Shown piece after piece: positions 1 to 8,104 of a stretch of DNA of 64,000 nt. How positions within the stretch are numbered: the stretch's first letter is position 1; each line of letters opens with the position of its first letter. The notes below the pieces were generated by a model, which ran no database searches, was not told the origin of the DNA, and was given only the letters and a program-made list of their open reading frames with translations. The translations under genes and the position numbers were made by a program. This DNA is from Streptomyces sp. NRRL B-1140 (GTDB lineage: Bacteria > Actinomycetota > Actinomycetes > Streptomycetales > Streptomycetaceae): the NCBI RefSeq assembly GCF_001280065.1, contig NZ_LGEA01000105.1:4799-68798 (forward strand), written 5' to 3'.

Positions 1-155
1 TTGCAGATCATGGCCAGTTCGCCGATGGGTTTGAAGCGCTCCAGGAAGCCGATCTCGGGGTCGACGTCGGGTTCCAGCTCGAAGCCGTCACGGTGGGCCC
101 ACAGCCATTCCAGGGCGCCCACTCCGACGTTGTGGATCAAGCGGGTGTCGGTCAT
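1..155 (-). CDS. Uncharacterised protein, paralogue of the next gene (3' part cut by window edge)
   Basis: Only the first 51 residues are in the window; the gene continues off the left edge. The visible part reads MTDTRLIHNVGVGALEWLWA and onward, and includes the segment FKPIGELAMIC. It aligns without gaps to the start of the upstream neighbour (GALAWVSAHRERF, WKPLGELAQVC), so the two are tandem paralogues. The ATG at 155 overlaps the neighbour's TGA (ATGA), which suggests translational coupling. From memory these proteins resemble the streptomycete DUF6895 family, whose function is unknown; that name was not checked. Confidence that the gene is real is high because of the paralogy; no function is claimed. 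Confidence 0.8.
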   Translation of the reverse strand, partial: MTDTRLIHNVGVGALEWLWAHRDGFELEPDVDPEIGFLERFKPIGELAMIC

Positions 156-1114
156 CCCAGCACTCCTTGTCCGCCGGGCGGGTGGGGTGGGGCCGCCCCG
201 GCTCCGTCGCCGAGCCGCCCCAGGGTCAGGGTCGCCGCGAAGGCCGCCATGAGGGTGGGGTGGTAGTGGGAGAGGAAGTCCGGGCTGCCGTCGTGGTCCG
301 CACCGCCTCCCTGCTCCGGGACCGCGCCAAGGGGGTGTTGCACCGCCGCGACGCGCTCCCAGGCGTCGTCGAGGACGGCGGGTTCGGGCAGCAGGGGCAG
401 GCTCGCCGCCACGGCCAGCAGCTCGCAGCCGAGGTCCCACATCCCGGCGTCCAGGCAGGTGTCGAGCCAGGGGGGCAGCCAGTCGGCCAGGTAGTCGGCG
501 AGGTCGGTTGGGAGGTACCCGGGTCCGGCACGTCCCCAGTCGGTGAGGTGGAAGACCACGTGGGTGAGGGAGTAGCCGGAGGACTGCTCGAAGGTCCAGG
601 GCTCGGGCAGCCCGGCCAGCCAGGTGCGCCGCAGCGCCTGCGGCATCGCGTCGGACTGCCGGATGCCGCTGCGGCTCTCGGCGTTCAGGACGCCGAGCCG
701 CCGGGTGGGTTCCTGCTCGGTGAGCTGCCAGCTGCGGGTGCGGGCCACCGTGGCGGCGGCCTCCTCGTAGCCTGCGTGCCGCAGGCCCGCCGCGGCCATG
801 GCGGCGTACACCTCCAGGGGGTAGGTGGCGAAGGGCTCCAGCCGATGCAGGCGCAGGAAGAGCTCGCCCCGGCCGGTCTCCTGCCATGCGAACGCCATCA
901 GGCCGGCCGCGCGTGCGTGGAGCGGATCCGGCGGCGCGGTGTGCCGGCACACGGTCGCGCACACCTGCGCCAGTTCCCCGAGGGGCTTCCAGCTGCGGTT
1001 GACCTGTCCGTCGGCGGCCAGTGCGTCCTCGCCCAGCGCGAACCGCTCGCGGTGCGCCGACACCCATGCCAGCGCGCCCTCGGCCACCTGCCGTGCCCCC
1101 CGCGCGTCCCTCAC
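152..1114 (-). CDS. Uncharacterised helical protein (possible DUF6895 family), 320 aa
   Basis: The start is set at the GTG at 1114, which overlaps the TGA of the upstream gene (GTGA) and matches the start of the downstream paralogue. The open frame continues upstream of this GTG as an antisense artefact of the next gene, so the longer version was rejected. The protein looks alpha-helical and carries the motif SLTHVVFHLTDWG around the middle and SHYHPTL near the C-terminus. These conserved-looking His and Asp residues could be a metal or catalytic site, but that is inference. No signal peptide or membrane segment is visible. It sits in a four-gene cassette headed by a small peptide gene, so a role in processing or sensing that peptide is possible. 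Confidence 0.8.
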   Translation of the reverse strand: MRDARGARQVAEGALAWVSAHRERFALGEDALAADGQVNRSWKPLGELAQVCATVCRHTAPPDPLHARAAGLMAFAWQETGRGELFLRLHRLEPFATYPLEVYAAMAAAGLRHAGYEEAAATVARTRSWQLTEQEPTRRLGVLNAESRSGIRQSDAMPQALRRTWLAGLPEPWTFEQSSGYSLTHVVFHLTDWGRAGPGYLPTDLADYLADWLPPWLDTCLDAGMWDLGCELLAVAASLPLLPEPAVLDDAWERVAAVQHPLGAVPEQGGGADHDGSPDFLSHYHPTLMAAFAATLTLGRLGDGAGAAPPHPPGGQGVLG

Positions 1115-1806
1115 ACGAACGCTCCCGTCCGCGTCAGCCGTGCCGCGCTCACCTGCAGAGACACGAGCGGGTCCTGACCGCCCATCAGCTCCACGAAGTC
1201 CAGGCCGTTGTCGAGTCCCAGCGTCTGCGGTACGCCGTCCAGCAGGGTGAGCCAGCGTGCGGCGCCGGCCGCCTGCCGCCAGTCCCTGCGGCGTACCGCG
1301 CGCACGAAGCCCCGGGCGACGTCGACCGGACGCCTCCGTGCCGCGCGGATCACCGCGCAGTCCTCCCCCGGTAGGGCGAGGGGGGCCAGCACCGCGAGCT
1401 GGTGTGTCAGGTGTTGCCAGGTCGCGCCCTCGAGCCAGGCGGCGTCGGGCTCCTCGTGCGAGGCGTCGGCGTGGCCCGGGTCGAGGCGCCGCAGCGTGTG
1501 CCGCATGGCCCAGTGGCTCCACCGGACGGTGGGCGCGGCGTCGGGTCCGGGCGGGTAGGCCTCCACGGCCTTGCGGAATACGGCGAGTTCGTCGGGCAGG
1601 GGCGGGGTGTGCAGGAGGGTGCTCGGCAGCAACGCGTCGGATCCCAGCACACGGACGGCCGCGAGGGCGAGGTCCTGCGCTTCCGCGTGCGACCGCTCGG
1701 GGGCGGCCGCACGCGTGTGGTCTCCGCTCCGAAGAGCGGAGACCACACCGGAAGCCAGGTCCTGCACCGCGCCCTGCAAGAGGGACGAAGTGCCTGACTG
1801 CTCCAT
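1111..1806 (-). CDS. Uncharacterised 231-aa protein of the peptide cassette
   Basis: The reading frame runs from an ATG at 1806, 20 bases after the small peptide gene, to a TGA that overlaps the GTG of the next gene. The protein is rich in Ala, Leu and Arg, is probably helical, and has no transmembrane segment. I do not recognise the family. Visible segments include VRWSHWAMRHTLRRLD, QHLTHQLAVLAPLALPGE and LDNGLDFVELMGGQDPLV. It does not align obviously with the two paralogues downstream. Gene order and overlaps indicate a single transcription unit with the peptide gene. Its job is unknown; a maturation or partner protein for the peptide is only an inference from context. Confidence 0.75.
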   Translation of the reverse strand: MEQSGTSSLLQGAVQDLASGVVSALRSGDHTRAAAPERSHAEAQDLALAAVRVLGSDALLPSTLLHTPPLPDELAVFRKAVEAYPPGPDAAPTVRWSHWAMRHTLRRLDPGHADASHEEPDAAWLEGATWQHLTHQLAVLAPLALPGEDCAVIRAARRRPVDVARGFVRAVRRRDWRQAAGAARWLTLLDGVPQTLGLDNGLDFVELMGGQDPLVSLQVSAARLTRTGAFV

Positions 1807-1826
1807 CGTCTACTCCTGACGGTCCA

Positions 1827-2015
1827 CTAGCCCTTCTTGGGGCGCGGGGTGGGCGGCGACAGAAGCAGGCCGAAACCACCCTTGAACAGCGCAAGTGCGG
1901 CGCACTCGCGGCTGTCGCGGTAGATGCCGTCGGTTTCTGCCGGGTCGAGCGCGGCTTCGATGTCGACGCTCCGGATGCCCGTCAGGTCCTTGGTGACCTT
2001 CTCCGTGGCAGTCAT
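1827..2015 (-). CDS. Small peptide, 62 aa, possible precursor or signalling peptide
   Basis: The ATG at 2015 follows a good ribosome-binding site (AAAGGAGATGG) at proper spacing. The N-terminal half is charged and leader-like (begins MTATEKVTKDLTGIRSVDIE). The C-terminal third is hydrophobic and then basic: a single Cys in RECAALALF, a Gly-rich FKGGFGLLL stretch, and a PPTPRPKKG tail. It is the first gene of a coupled cassette with three uncharacterised proteins. That layout resembles a ribosomally made peptide with dedicated partners, but no known RiPP enzyme (radical SAM, YcaO, LanM, cyclodehydratase or ATP-grasp) is present here. A small structural or regulatory protein is the alternative. 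Confidence 0.7.
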   Translation of the reverse strand: MTATEKVTKDLTGIRSVDIEAALDPAETDGIYRDSRECAALALFKGGFGLLLSPPTPRPKKG

Positions 2016-2165
2016 TGCACCATCTCCTTTGATGAAGTGGATGCTTTCCTCTCTAGTGCACCTGATGGGGACAAATCATGCCAACTGACGCAGAAGTTAA
2101 TTTGTGTCACTTCTTCAACATCTCGCGCATGAGTTACCTGCCTTGTGGAAGTTGCCGCGGAGCCA
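2016..2165 (-). promoter_or_regulatory. AT-richer leader and probable promoter of the peptide cassette
   Basis: This 150-base gap lies between the decarboxylase stop and the peptide start, both on the minus strand. Bases 2041-2130 are about 45% GC by hand count, far below the surrounding coding DNA, as expected for a promoter region. On the minus strand the segment includes TTAACTTCTGCG and TTGGCATGATTTG, but I cannot fix a convincing -35/-10 pair. No terminator hairpin for the upstream decarboxylase is evident. Confidence 0.45.
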
Positions 2166-3638
2166 TCACGCCTGGTCAGCGCGGGACACGACCCGCAGGG
2201 TGCGCACGGAGGCATCGGCCGCGTCCGGGATCAGGACTCCGTGTTCGGCACCGCTGCGCAGGTAGTCCAGCACCGCGTCGGTGATGACCTCGCCGGGTGC
2301 CACCACGGGGACGCCAGGCGGGTAGGGGCTGATCGTCTCCGCGGCGATGCGGCCCGCCGCCCGTTCGGCGGGCACGTGTTCGACCGGGGCGAAGAACGCC
2401 GCCCGGGGCAGCATGGCCTGCTCCAGTTCCAGGGCCGAGGGCTCGGGCAGCCGGACCGGCGGACGGCGTTCGACGGAGTCCGCGTGCTCGACGAGGGCGC
2501 GCAGGGCGTCCAGGAGGACTTCCTCCGTCTCGTCGTCGTCCGCATGGGTGATGGAGGCGCTGATGCGGCAGCTGTCCGAGCCTCCGACGTCCACATGACG
2601 GTGGATGCGCAGCCACTCCACGGCCTGCATGCCGCTCAGGCCCAGCTTGCGGACGTCGATCACGATCTTCAGCGGGTCGAGGTCGGCGGCGAGCCCGTCC
2701 TCCACGATCTCCCGGCCCATGGGCCGCAGACCCGGCAGTTCGGCCACCGCCGCCCGGATGCGCTCCGCGCGGCGGATGGCCGCCTCCAGCAGTTCATGGC
2801 CCTGTTCGACCATCTGGCGACGCCAGCCGTCGAGCGTGGCGAAGACGAGGGAGGAGGCGCTGGTGGTGCCGAGCAGGTCCTCCCGCTGTGCGAGGGCCTC
2901 GGGCGACACGCGATCGTACTGGAGGTGGAAGACGGAGCTCTGCTCCACGGCCCCGCCCATCTTGTGCACGCTGGTCACCGTCAGGTCGGCCTCGGCGTCC
3001 ATGCCCCAGGCGGGCAGGTCCGGGTGGAACGGCAGGTGGGCACCCCACGCCTCGTCGACGATGACGGGCACACCGAACTCGTGGCACACCCGCGCCACTC
3101 CCCTGATGTCGGCGCAGGAACCCCAGTCCGTGGGTGTGATCAGCAGCATGCCCTTGGCGTCCGGGTGCTCCCGCAGGCGACGACGGACGTCGTCCGGCTC
3201 GGGCGGGTGGGCAAGGTGGCGTTCGCCGTCGAACTTCGGGTGCACCCAGATCGGTTCGACGCCGTTGACGACGACGGCCGCGATGACGGACTTGTGGGCG
3301 TTGCGCGACAGCAGCAGTTTCTCACCGGGTCCGGCGGCGGCGAGCATGGCGGTCTTCACGGACAGGGAGCTGCCGCAGGTGGAGAAGAACGCGTGCTCGG
3401 CGCCGACCGCGTCGGCCATGAGTTCCTGAGCCCGGCTCAGCACGCCCTGTGACTGGCGCCGGTCGTCGAGCCCGTTGAGGGAGAGCACGTCGGAGCGGAA
3501 CACGTCGAGGCCGACGATCTCCGCGACCCGGGGGTCGACTCCCCTGCCCTGCTTGTGCCCTGGCGGGCCGTAGGCGATGTCGCCGCGGCGCCGGAAGTCC
3601 TCCAGCGCCTCCAGGACGGGCACGCGCGAGTGATCCAT
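2166..3638 (-). CDS. PLP-dependent Orn/Lys/Arg-type decarboxylase, 490 aa
   Basis: This belongs to the group I basic-amino-acid decarboxylases of the aminotransferase fold; the short form without the N-terminal wing domain resembles SpeA of Bacillus in length. The start at 3638 gives MDHSRVPVLEALEDF and has a strong GGGAGGAACC site; the longer frame adds a low-complexity tail and is less likely. Visible features are YGPPGHKQG near the N-terminus, FFSTCGSS in the cofactor site, IVDEAWGAH with the PLP-pyridine Asp, and SVHKMGG with the Schiff-base Lys. The C-terminal part carries SPYPPGVPVVAPGE, typical of the family. The product would be a polyamine or its precursor; the substrate (Arg, Lys or Orn) cannot be fixed from motifs. 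Confidence 0.9.
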   Translation of the reverse strand: MDHSRVPVLEALEDFRRRGDIAYGPPGHKQGRGVDPRVAEIVGLDVFRSDVLSLNGLDDRRQSQGVLSRAQELMADAVGAEHAFFSTCGSSLSVKTAMLAAAGPGEKLLLSRNAHKSVIAAVVVNGVEPIWVHPKFDGERHLAHPPEPDDVRRRLREHPDAKGMLLITPTDWGSCADIRGVARVCHEFGVPVIVDEAWGAHLPFHPDLPAWGMDAEADLTVTSVHKMGGAVEQSSVFHLQYDRVSPEALAQREDLLGTTSASSLVFATLDGWRRQMVEQGHELLEAAIRRAERIRAAVAELPGLRPMGREIVEDGLAADLDPLKIVIDVRKLGLSGMQAVEWLRIHRHVDVGGSDSCRISASITHADDDETEEVLLDALRALVEHADSVERRPPVRLPEPSALELEQAMLPRAAFFAPVEHVPAERAAGRIAAETISPYPPGVPVVAPGEVITDAVLDYLRSGAEHGVLIPDAADASVRTLRVVSRADQA

Positions 3639-3967
3639 GGTTCCTCCCGGGTCCGGCCCGCCCGAGCCGCCGCCGCGGCGTCCACGCTGTCGTGGCCCGG
3701 CGGGTACACCGACCGTGTTCACCCCGGGCCACGGACGAAACGCCGCGGGCGTCGCGGTGTGGTGCTGCCGAGGCGCCGCGGGCCCTGCGTGGGGTGCCCC
3801 TCCGCAGGGTCCTGCGCGGAGGTGTCACGGCGGCCGGGGGTGAAACCCGGCCGGGGGAGAAAGGCGCCGGGGGGGGAGCCCCGTCCGCCCCCAGCAGGCC
3901 GACATCCGGCGGGCGGCGAGAGCCGCCCAGGGACGACGCACACCGTGCGTGACGACGAGGAGCCCCC
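3639..3967. other. Divergent intergenic region
   Basis: This 329-base gap separates the decarboxylase (minus) from the amidohydrolase (plus) and must hold both promoters. It is very GC-rich, with runs of G and C around 3850-3880. I see no open frame with a ribosome-binding site, no clear palindrome and no recognisable promoter hexamers. Confidence 0.5.
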
Positions 3968-5146
3968 GTGAGCCGAACGCCCGAGGCCGTGCACCACTCC
4001 GTACGCGAGGAGGTGGCGGCACGGGCCGACGCGCTGTGGGACGTGGCCCGGCGCCTGCACGCCGACCCCGAGTACGCCTTCGCCGAGCACCGGGCGGCCG
4101 CCCTGCTCTCCGGTGAGCTGGAGCGCGCCGGTTTCGCCGTGGAGCGCGGGGTGGCGGGGATGCCGACGGCGTTCACCGCGCGCTCGGGGCGGGGCCGGCC
4201 CTCCGTGGCGCTGCCGATGGAGTACGACGCCCTGCCCGGACTCGGGCACGCCTGCGGTCACAACCTCATCGCGGCGGCCGGGCTGGGGGCCGCACTGGCC
4301 GTGGCGGCCGTCCTGCCGGAGCAGTCCGCGGGAACCGTGCTGGCGGTCGGCACGCCCGCCGAGGAGGGCGGCGGAGGCAAGGCCGTCGAGGTGGAGGCCG
4401 GGGTGTTCGACGACGTCGACGCGGCGCTGATGTTCCACCCGGGGGTGTACAGCTGGGTTCGCGCGCCGCTGACCGCGCAGGTGCAGTACCGGGTGGCCTT
4501 CCACGGCAGGGCCGCGCACCCGACGGGCAATCCGGCCGAGGGCGTCGACGCGCTGGCGGGGCTCGTGGAGCTGTTCAACGTGCTGGCCGTGCTGGGGCGC
4601 CGGCTGCCCGAGGGCTCGCACGTGCAGGGCATCGTCACGCACGGCGGTACGGCCACGAACATCGTCCCGGAGTACGCGGAGGGACTGTTCGGTCTGCGCG
4701 CGGCCACGACGGCCGCCCTGGAGGACCTGGCCGAGCGGCTGCGCGGGTGCGCCGACGGGGTGGCCCGGGCCACCGGCACCACCGTCGAGGTGGAGCGGGC
4801 CACGGTGCGCTACGAGCACTTCCGGGACAGCGAGGTGCTCTCCGAGCGGTTCGCCGCGCATCTCGCCCGGGCGGGGATCGAACTGTCGCCGCCCAGGCCC
4901 GGCGTGTACCTGGGGTCGTCCGACATCGGCAACGTCAGCACACGGGTGCCCGCCATCCACCCGTTCATCGCGATCACGGGCGAGGACCGCTCCGACCACA
5001 CCCCGGAATTCGCCGAGGCGGCCGCCTCGCCCCGGGCCCGCGAGGTACTGATCGCGGCGACCACGGCCCTCGCGTGCACCGCCGCCGACGTCCTGCTGTC
5101 CGGGCAGCTGCGCGAGGCGGCGTGGGCGCGGCACCGGGCGGTGTGA
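3968..5146 (+). CDS. M20-family amidohydrolase (AbgB/ACY1L2-like), 392 aa
   Basis: This is a zinc- or manganese-dependent amidohydrolase of the peptidase M20 family, expected to cleave N-acyl or dipeptide amide bonds. The GTG start follows GAGGAG at good spacing. Metal-site motifs are seen in order: MEYDALPGLGHACGHN, TPAEEGGGGK (catalytic and metal Glu), and a C-terminal His in EDRSDHTPEF. The central HGRAAHPTGNPAEG segment is the lid/dimerisation region of these enzymes. Length is normal for the family. It is read in the same direction as the DoxX and hemerythrin genes that follow, with short gaps, but nothing ties their functions together. The substrate is unknown. Confidence 0.88.
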   Translation: MSRTPEAVHHSVREEVAARADALWDVARRLHADPEYAFAEHRAAALLSGELERAGFAVERGVAGMPTAFTARSGRGRPSVALPMEYDALPGLGHACGHNLIAAAGLGAALAVAAVLPEQSAGTVLAVGTPAEEGGGGKAVEVEAGVFDDVDAALMFHPGVYSWVRAPLTAQVQYRVAFHGRAAHPTGNPAEGVDALAGLVELFNVLAVLGRRLPEGSHVQGIVTHGGTATNIVPEYAEGLFGLRAATTAALEDLAERLRGCADGVARATGTTVEVERATVRYEHFRDSEVLSERFAAHLARAGIELSPPRPGVYLGSSDIGNVSTRVPAIHPFIAITGEDRSDHTPEFAEAAASPRAREVLIAATTALACTAADVLLSGQLREAAWARHRAV

Positions 5147-5209
5147 GTGGTTCCGCTCCTGCTGGGGAACCCGGCGAGCGCTGTACCCACCGACTCTCTG
5201 GAGAGGGCC

Positions 5210-5743
5210 ATGAGTCTGTTGCGTGTGCTCGGCCGCCCCATGCTGGCCTCGATGTTCCTCGCGGGCGGGATGAACTCCGTCCGCGACCCGAAGCAGGTCG
5301 CCGACGCCGCCGAGCCTGTCGTCCAACCGGTCACCGAGCGGGTGCCGGCCCTGCCGGACCGCACCGAGCAGGTCGTACGGCTCAGCGGTGCCGTACAGGT
5401 CGCCGCGGGGCTGATGCTCGCCACGGGGCGCGTGCCGCGCCCGGCGGCGCTCGCCATCGCCGCCACGCTGGTCCCGACCACCCTGGCGGGGCACCGCTTC
5501 TGGGAGGCCCAGGACCCCGAAGAGCGGGCAGAGCAGCGCATCCACTTCTTCAAGAACATGTCCATGCTCGGCGGACTGCTGATCGCCGCCGACGACACCG
5601 GCGCCCGCCCCTCGGTGGTGTGGCGCGGCACCCACGCCGCCCGGGGCCTGCGGCGCGACGCGGGCCTGGTGCGCCGCTCCGTCCGCGCCACCGCACGGCC
5701 CGCAACCGCGGTCGGGCGGGTCCGCGCCAAGCTCCCCGCCTGA
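5210..5743 (+). CDS. DoxX-family membrane protein, 177 aa
   Basis: The ATG at 5210 is chosen because GGAGAGG lies just upstream and the protein then begins MSLLRVLGRPMLASMFLAGG, a typical DoxX start; the frame is open 63 bases further upstream. Several hydrophobic helices follow (VQVAAGLMLATG, PAALAIAATLVPTTLAG, FKNMSMLGGLLIAAD), with the family's Asn-Met-segment and a basic C-terminal tail that should face the cytoplasm. DoxX-like proteins are small quinone-associated or redox-stress membrane proteins; the exact role is not known. Confidence 0.85.
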   Translation: MSLLRVLGRPMLASMFLAGGMNSVRDPKQVADAAEPVVQPVTERVPALPDRTEQVVRLSGAVQVAAGLMLATGRVPRPAALAIAATLVPTTLAGHRFWEAQDPEERAEQRIHFFKNMSMLGGLLIAADDTGARPSVVWRGTHAARGLRRDAGLVRRSVRATARPATAVGRVRAKLPA

Positions 5744-5819
5744 GCCGCCCGCGCGGCACCGGCGGACCGCACGTTAAGCCCCCTGGGCCGGGGGGACCCG
5801 AGCGCTGGAGGTGAAGGAG

Positions 5820-6383
5820 ATGGGACACGGAGGAAACGTCATCGACGAGCTGGTGACCGATCACCGCGAGGTCGAGGAGATGTTCGGCAGGATCGAGGCA
5901 CTGCCGTCGGGCCACCAGGACCGCAAGAAGTACGCCGACCAGGTCACGATGGAGCTCGTACGGCACTCGGTGGCCGAGGAGGCCTACCTCTACCCCGCCG
6001 TACGCGAGCACGTGGCGGGCGGGGACGCCCTCGCCGATCAGGAACTGAAGGACCATGCCACGGCCGAGCAGATCATGAAGGATCTGGAGGGCTGTGACCC
6101 CGGCGACGCCGACTTCGACCGCCTGATGGGCATGCTGATGAGCGAGATCCGCTCGCACATCGCCGACGAGGAGGGCAACCTCTTCCCGCGGCTGCGGCAG
6201 GCCTGTCCGATGGACACGCTCAACGAGCTGGGCGACAAGGTACGCAAGGCCAAGAAGACCGCCCCGACCCGGCCCCACCCGGCGGCCCCCGACAAGCCGC
6301 CGGCCAACAGGCTCCTGGCTCCGGGCACCGGGATGGTGGACCGGCTGCGGGACGCCCTGAGCGGGCGGGGCAAGTCCGAGTAA
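5820..6383 (+). CDS. Hemerythrin-like HHE domain protein, 187 aa
   Basis: The start at ATG 5820 is preferred because an anti-SD-perfect GGAGGTGA lies just upstream; a GTG nine bases earlier would sit directly on that site. The protein is a four-helix bundle with the diiron ligands of the hemerythrin family visible in order: TDHREVEEMF, VRHSVAEEAYLYPAV, LKDHATAEQI and IRSHIADEEGNLFPRL. The last 45 residues form a Pro/Lys-rich tail. Bacterial members bind oxygen, nitric oxide or protect iron centres. The gene is monocistronic or the last of a short unit, as a strong hairpin follows its stop. Confidence 0.88.
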   Translation: MGHGGNVIDELVTDHREVEEMFGRIEALPSGHQDRKKYADQVTMELVRHSVAEEAYLYPAVREHVAGGDALADQELKDHATAEQIMKDLEGCDPGDADFDRLMGMLMSEIRSHIADEEGNLFPRLRQACPMDTLNELGDKVRKAKKTAPTRPHPAAPDKPPANRLLAPGTGMVDRLRDALSGRGKSE

Positions 6384-6400
6384 GCCAGGTCACCTCTGTG

Positions 6401-6435
6401 AGCGGGGCTCGTCGCCCCAGGCGACGGGCCCCGCT
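6401..6435 (+). terminator. Strong hairpin terminator after the hemerythrin gene
   Basis: Two 15-base arms, AGCGGGGCTCGTCGC and GCGACGGGCCCCGCT, pair along their whole length with one G-T wobble around a five-base loop. It begins 17 bases after the stop codon. There is no U-run, which is normal for high-GC actinobacteria. Confidence 0.85.
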
Positions 6436-6693
6436 TCCGTGTGCGCGTGATCGTCCGTCGCGTGGTCACCCCGTGTGATCAACCACACTGTGGCCTCAAG
6501 GCCCGTGCCGGGCGGGGCGTTTGGAGGACAGGAGGGCCTGGATCAAGGGCCGGTGGAACCGCTTGTCCGGTCTCCTCTGCCACGATGGGCGGCGCCGTAC
6601 CCGTCGAGGGGATCCGCCGTGCAGTGCCGCCGGTGTGACGCGCTCCTCGTCGCCCTCCTCTGAGTCCTCCGACTCGTCTTCGAGTACCGCACT

Positions 6694-8010
6694 GTGCCTA
6701 CCTTCACCTCCCCCTCCCCTGCCCTGCCCGCTTCCCGCTCGCCCTGGCGGTCGCTGCGGTACCGCAGCATGCGCTGGTGGTCCGTCGCGAACTTCGTGTC
6801 GAACGCCGGTACGTGGATGCAGCTCACGGTGCAGAACCTGCTGGTCCTGCAGATCACCGGATCCGCCGCCGCCACGGGCCTGTCCATGTCCGTGCAGGCC
6901 GCTCCGGCGTTGCTGATCAGCGTGCTCGGCGGGGCCGCCGTCGACCGGTGGCCCCGCAAGCTGACGGCGGCCGTCAGCCAGGCGGTGCTCGGCGCGATCG
7001 CGTTCACCACGGCCGTCCTCGTGGCGCTGGACCTCATCGACATGACGTCGCTGATGGTGCTGGCCGCCCTCACCGGTGTCGTCGCGACCGTGGACAACCC
7101 GGCGTGCGCGCTGCTGGGCAACGACCTCGTACCGGCGGAGGACGTGCCCTCGGCCATCGGGGTGGGGGCGCTGGTGCACCAGGCCGGCCGGCTGGTCGGG
7201 GCGGCCCTCGCCGGTGTGGCGGTCGGGTTCCTCGGCACCTCCGCCGCGTACTTCGGCAACGGGCTGTCGTTCCTGTTCGTGGCCTCGGTCATCCCCTTCC
7301 TGCGTCCGGCGGCCGGTGCGGGGCGGCAGGACGCCCCTGCTCCCGAGGACACCGCTCCAGGCCTGACCGTCCGGGAGGGGCTGGCCTACTTCGTACGGCG
7401 CCCGCGCCTGGTGGCGCTGGCGGGCGTGACCGGCATCAGCTCCGTGTTCGGCCGCAACTACGGGCTCACCCTGGCGGTGCTCGTCACCGGTCCGCTCGCG
7501 GGGGGTGCCGGTTCGTTCGGCACGGTGTCGACCGTGCTCGCCGTCGGCGGCATCCTCGGCGCCGTACTCGGCGCCCGGCTGCGCAAGCCGTCCGTGCGGC
7601 TCGTCGGCGCACTGGCGGCGGCGGGGGCGCTGCTGCAGGTGGTGGCGGGGCTCTCACCGTCGCTGGCGGTGCTGATCGCGCTGGTCCTGCCGATGGCCGT
7701 GGTGGAGTCCGTCTCCGACACCGCCGGCACGGCCGTTCTCCAGACCGATCCGCCCCCGCACCTGCGGGGACGGGTGCTGGGCGTGTGGGGCAGCATCGGC
7801 ACGGTGTGGGGCCTGGGTGGCCCTCCCGCGCTGGGCCTCCTCATGGAACTGGCCGGACCGCGCGGCGCCCTCGTCACCGGCGGACTGCTCATCGCGGGCG
7901 CGATCGGGGCGGGCTCCCTGCTGCGCCGGCGCCGGGCCCCGGCAGCGGTGGTCCTGCGCAAGGAGGGGCACGACACTCCGGGCCGGCCGGTCCTGACCCC
8001 GGCGGCCTGA
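6694..8010 (+). CDS. MFS exporter (MFS_3/EntS-like), 438 aa
   Basis: This is a twelve-helix-type major facilitator of the MFS_3 group that exports siderophores, drugs or other small molecules. Hydrophobic helices occur along the entire length. The N-terminal sequence RYRSMRWWSVANFVSNAGTW is typical of the group, and AVDRWPRKLTAAV is the loop 2-3 motif. The GTG at 6694 has only a weak ribosome-binding site, so the mRNA may be leaderless or the start may lie at the ATG near 6769. It is convergent with the heptose operon. No regulator is adjacent and the substrate is unknown. Confidence 0.88.
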   Translation: MPTFTSPSPALPASRSPWRSLRYRSMRWWSVANFVSNAGTWMQLTVQNLLVLQITGSAAATGLSMSVQAAPALLISVLGGAAVDRWPRKLTAAVSQAVLGAIAFTTAVLVALDLIDMTSLMVLAALTGVVATVDNPACALLGNDLVPAEDVPSAIGVGALVHQAGRLVGAALAGVAVGFLGTSAAYFGNGLSFLFVASVIPFLRPAAGAGRQDAPAPEDTAPGLTVREGLAYFVRRPRLVALAGVTGISSVFGRNYGLTLAVLVTGPLAGGAGSFGTVSTVLAVGGILGAVLGARLRKPSVRLVGALAAAGALLQVVAGLSPSLAVLIALVLPMAVVESVSDTAGTAVLQTDPPPHLRGRVLGVWGSIGTVWGLGGPPALGLLMELAGPRGALVTGGLLIAGAIGAGSLLRRRRAPAAVVLRKEGHDTPGRPVLTPAA

Positions 8011-8104
8011 GCGGGCAGCGGCTCCGACGGCCCGAGCGGGCGCTCGTACCGGGGGGGCGGCCACTCGTGCGTGGTCCGCGCGGGTCCGCTCCCCCGGGTG
8101 TGCC

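Noticed and set aside
2145..3452. 435-residue open frame antisense to the decarboxylase
   Set aside because: It has the codon pattern of a shadow frame, with no recognisable motif, while the minus strand carries a clear PLP decarboxylase.
8011..8104. CGAGC-GGGC-GCTCG as terminator of the MFS and hldE genes
   Set aside because: The stem is only five bases; too weak to report as a feature in DNA of this composition.
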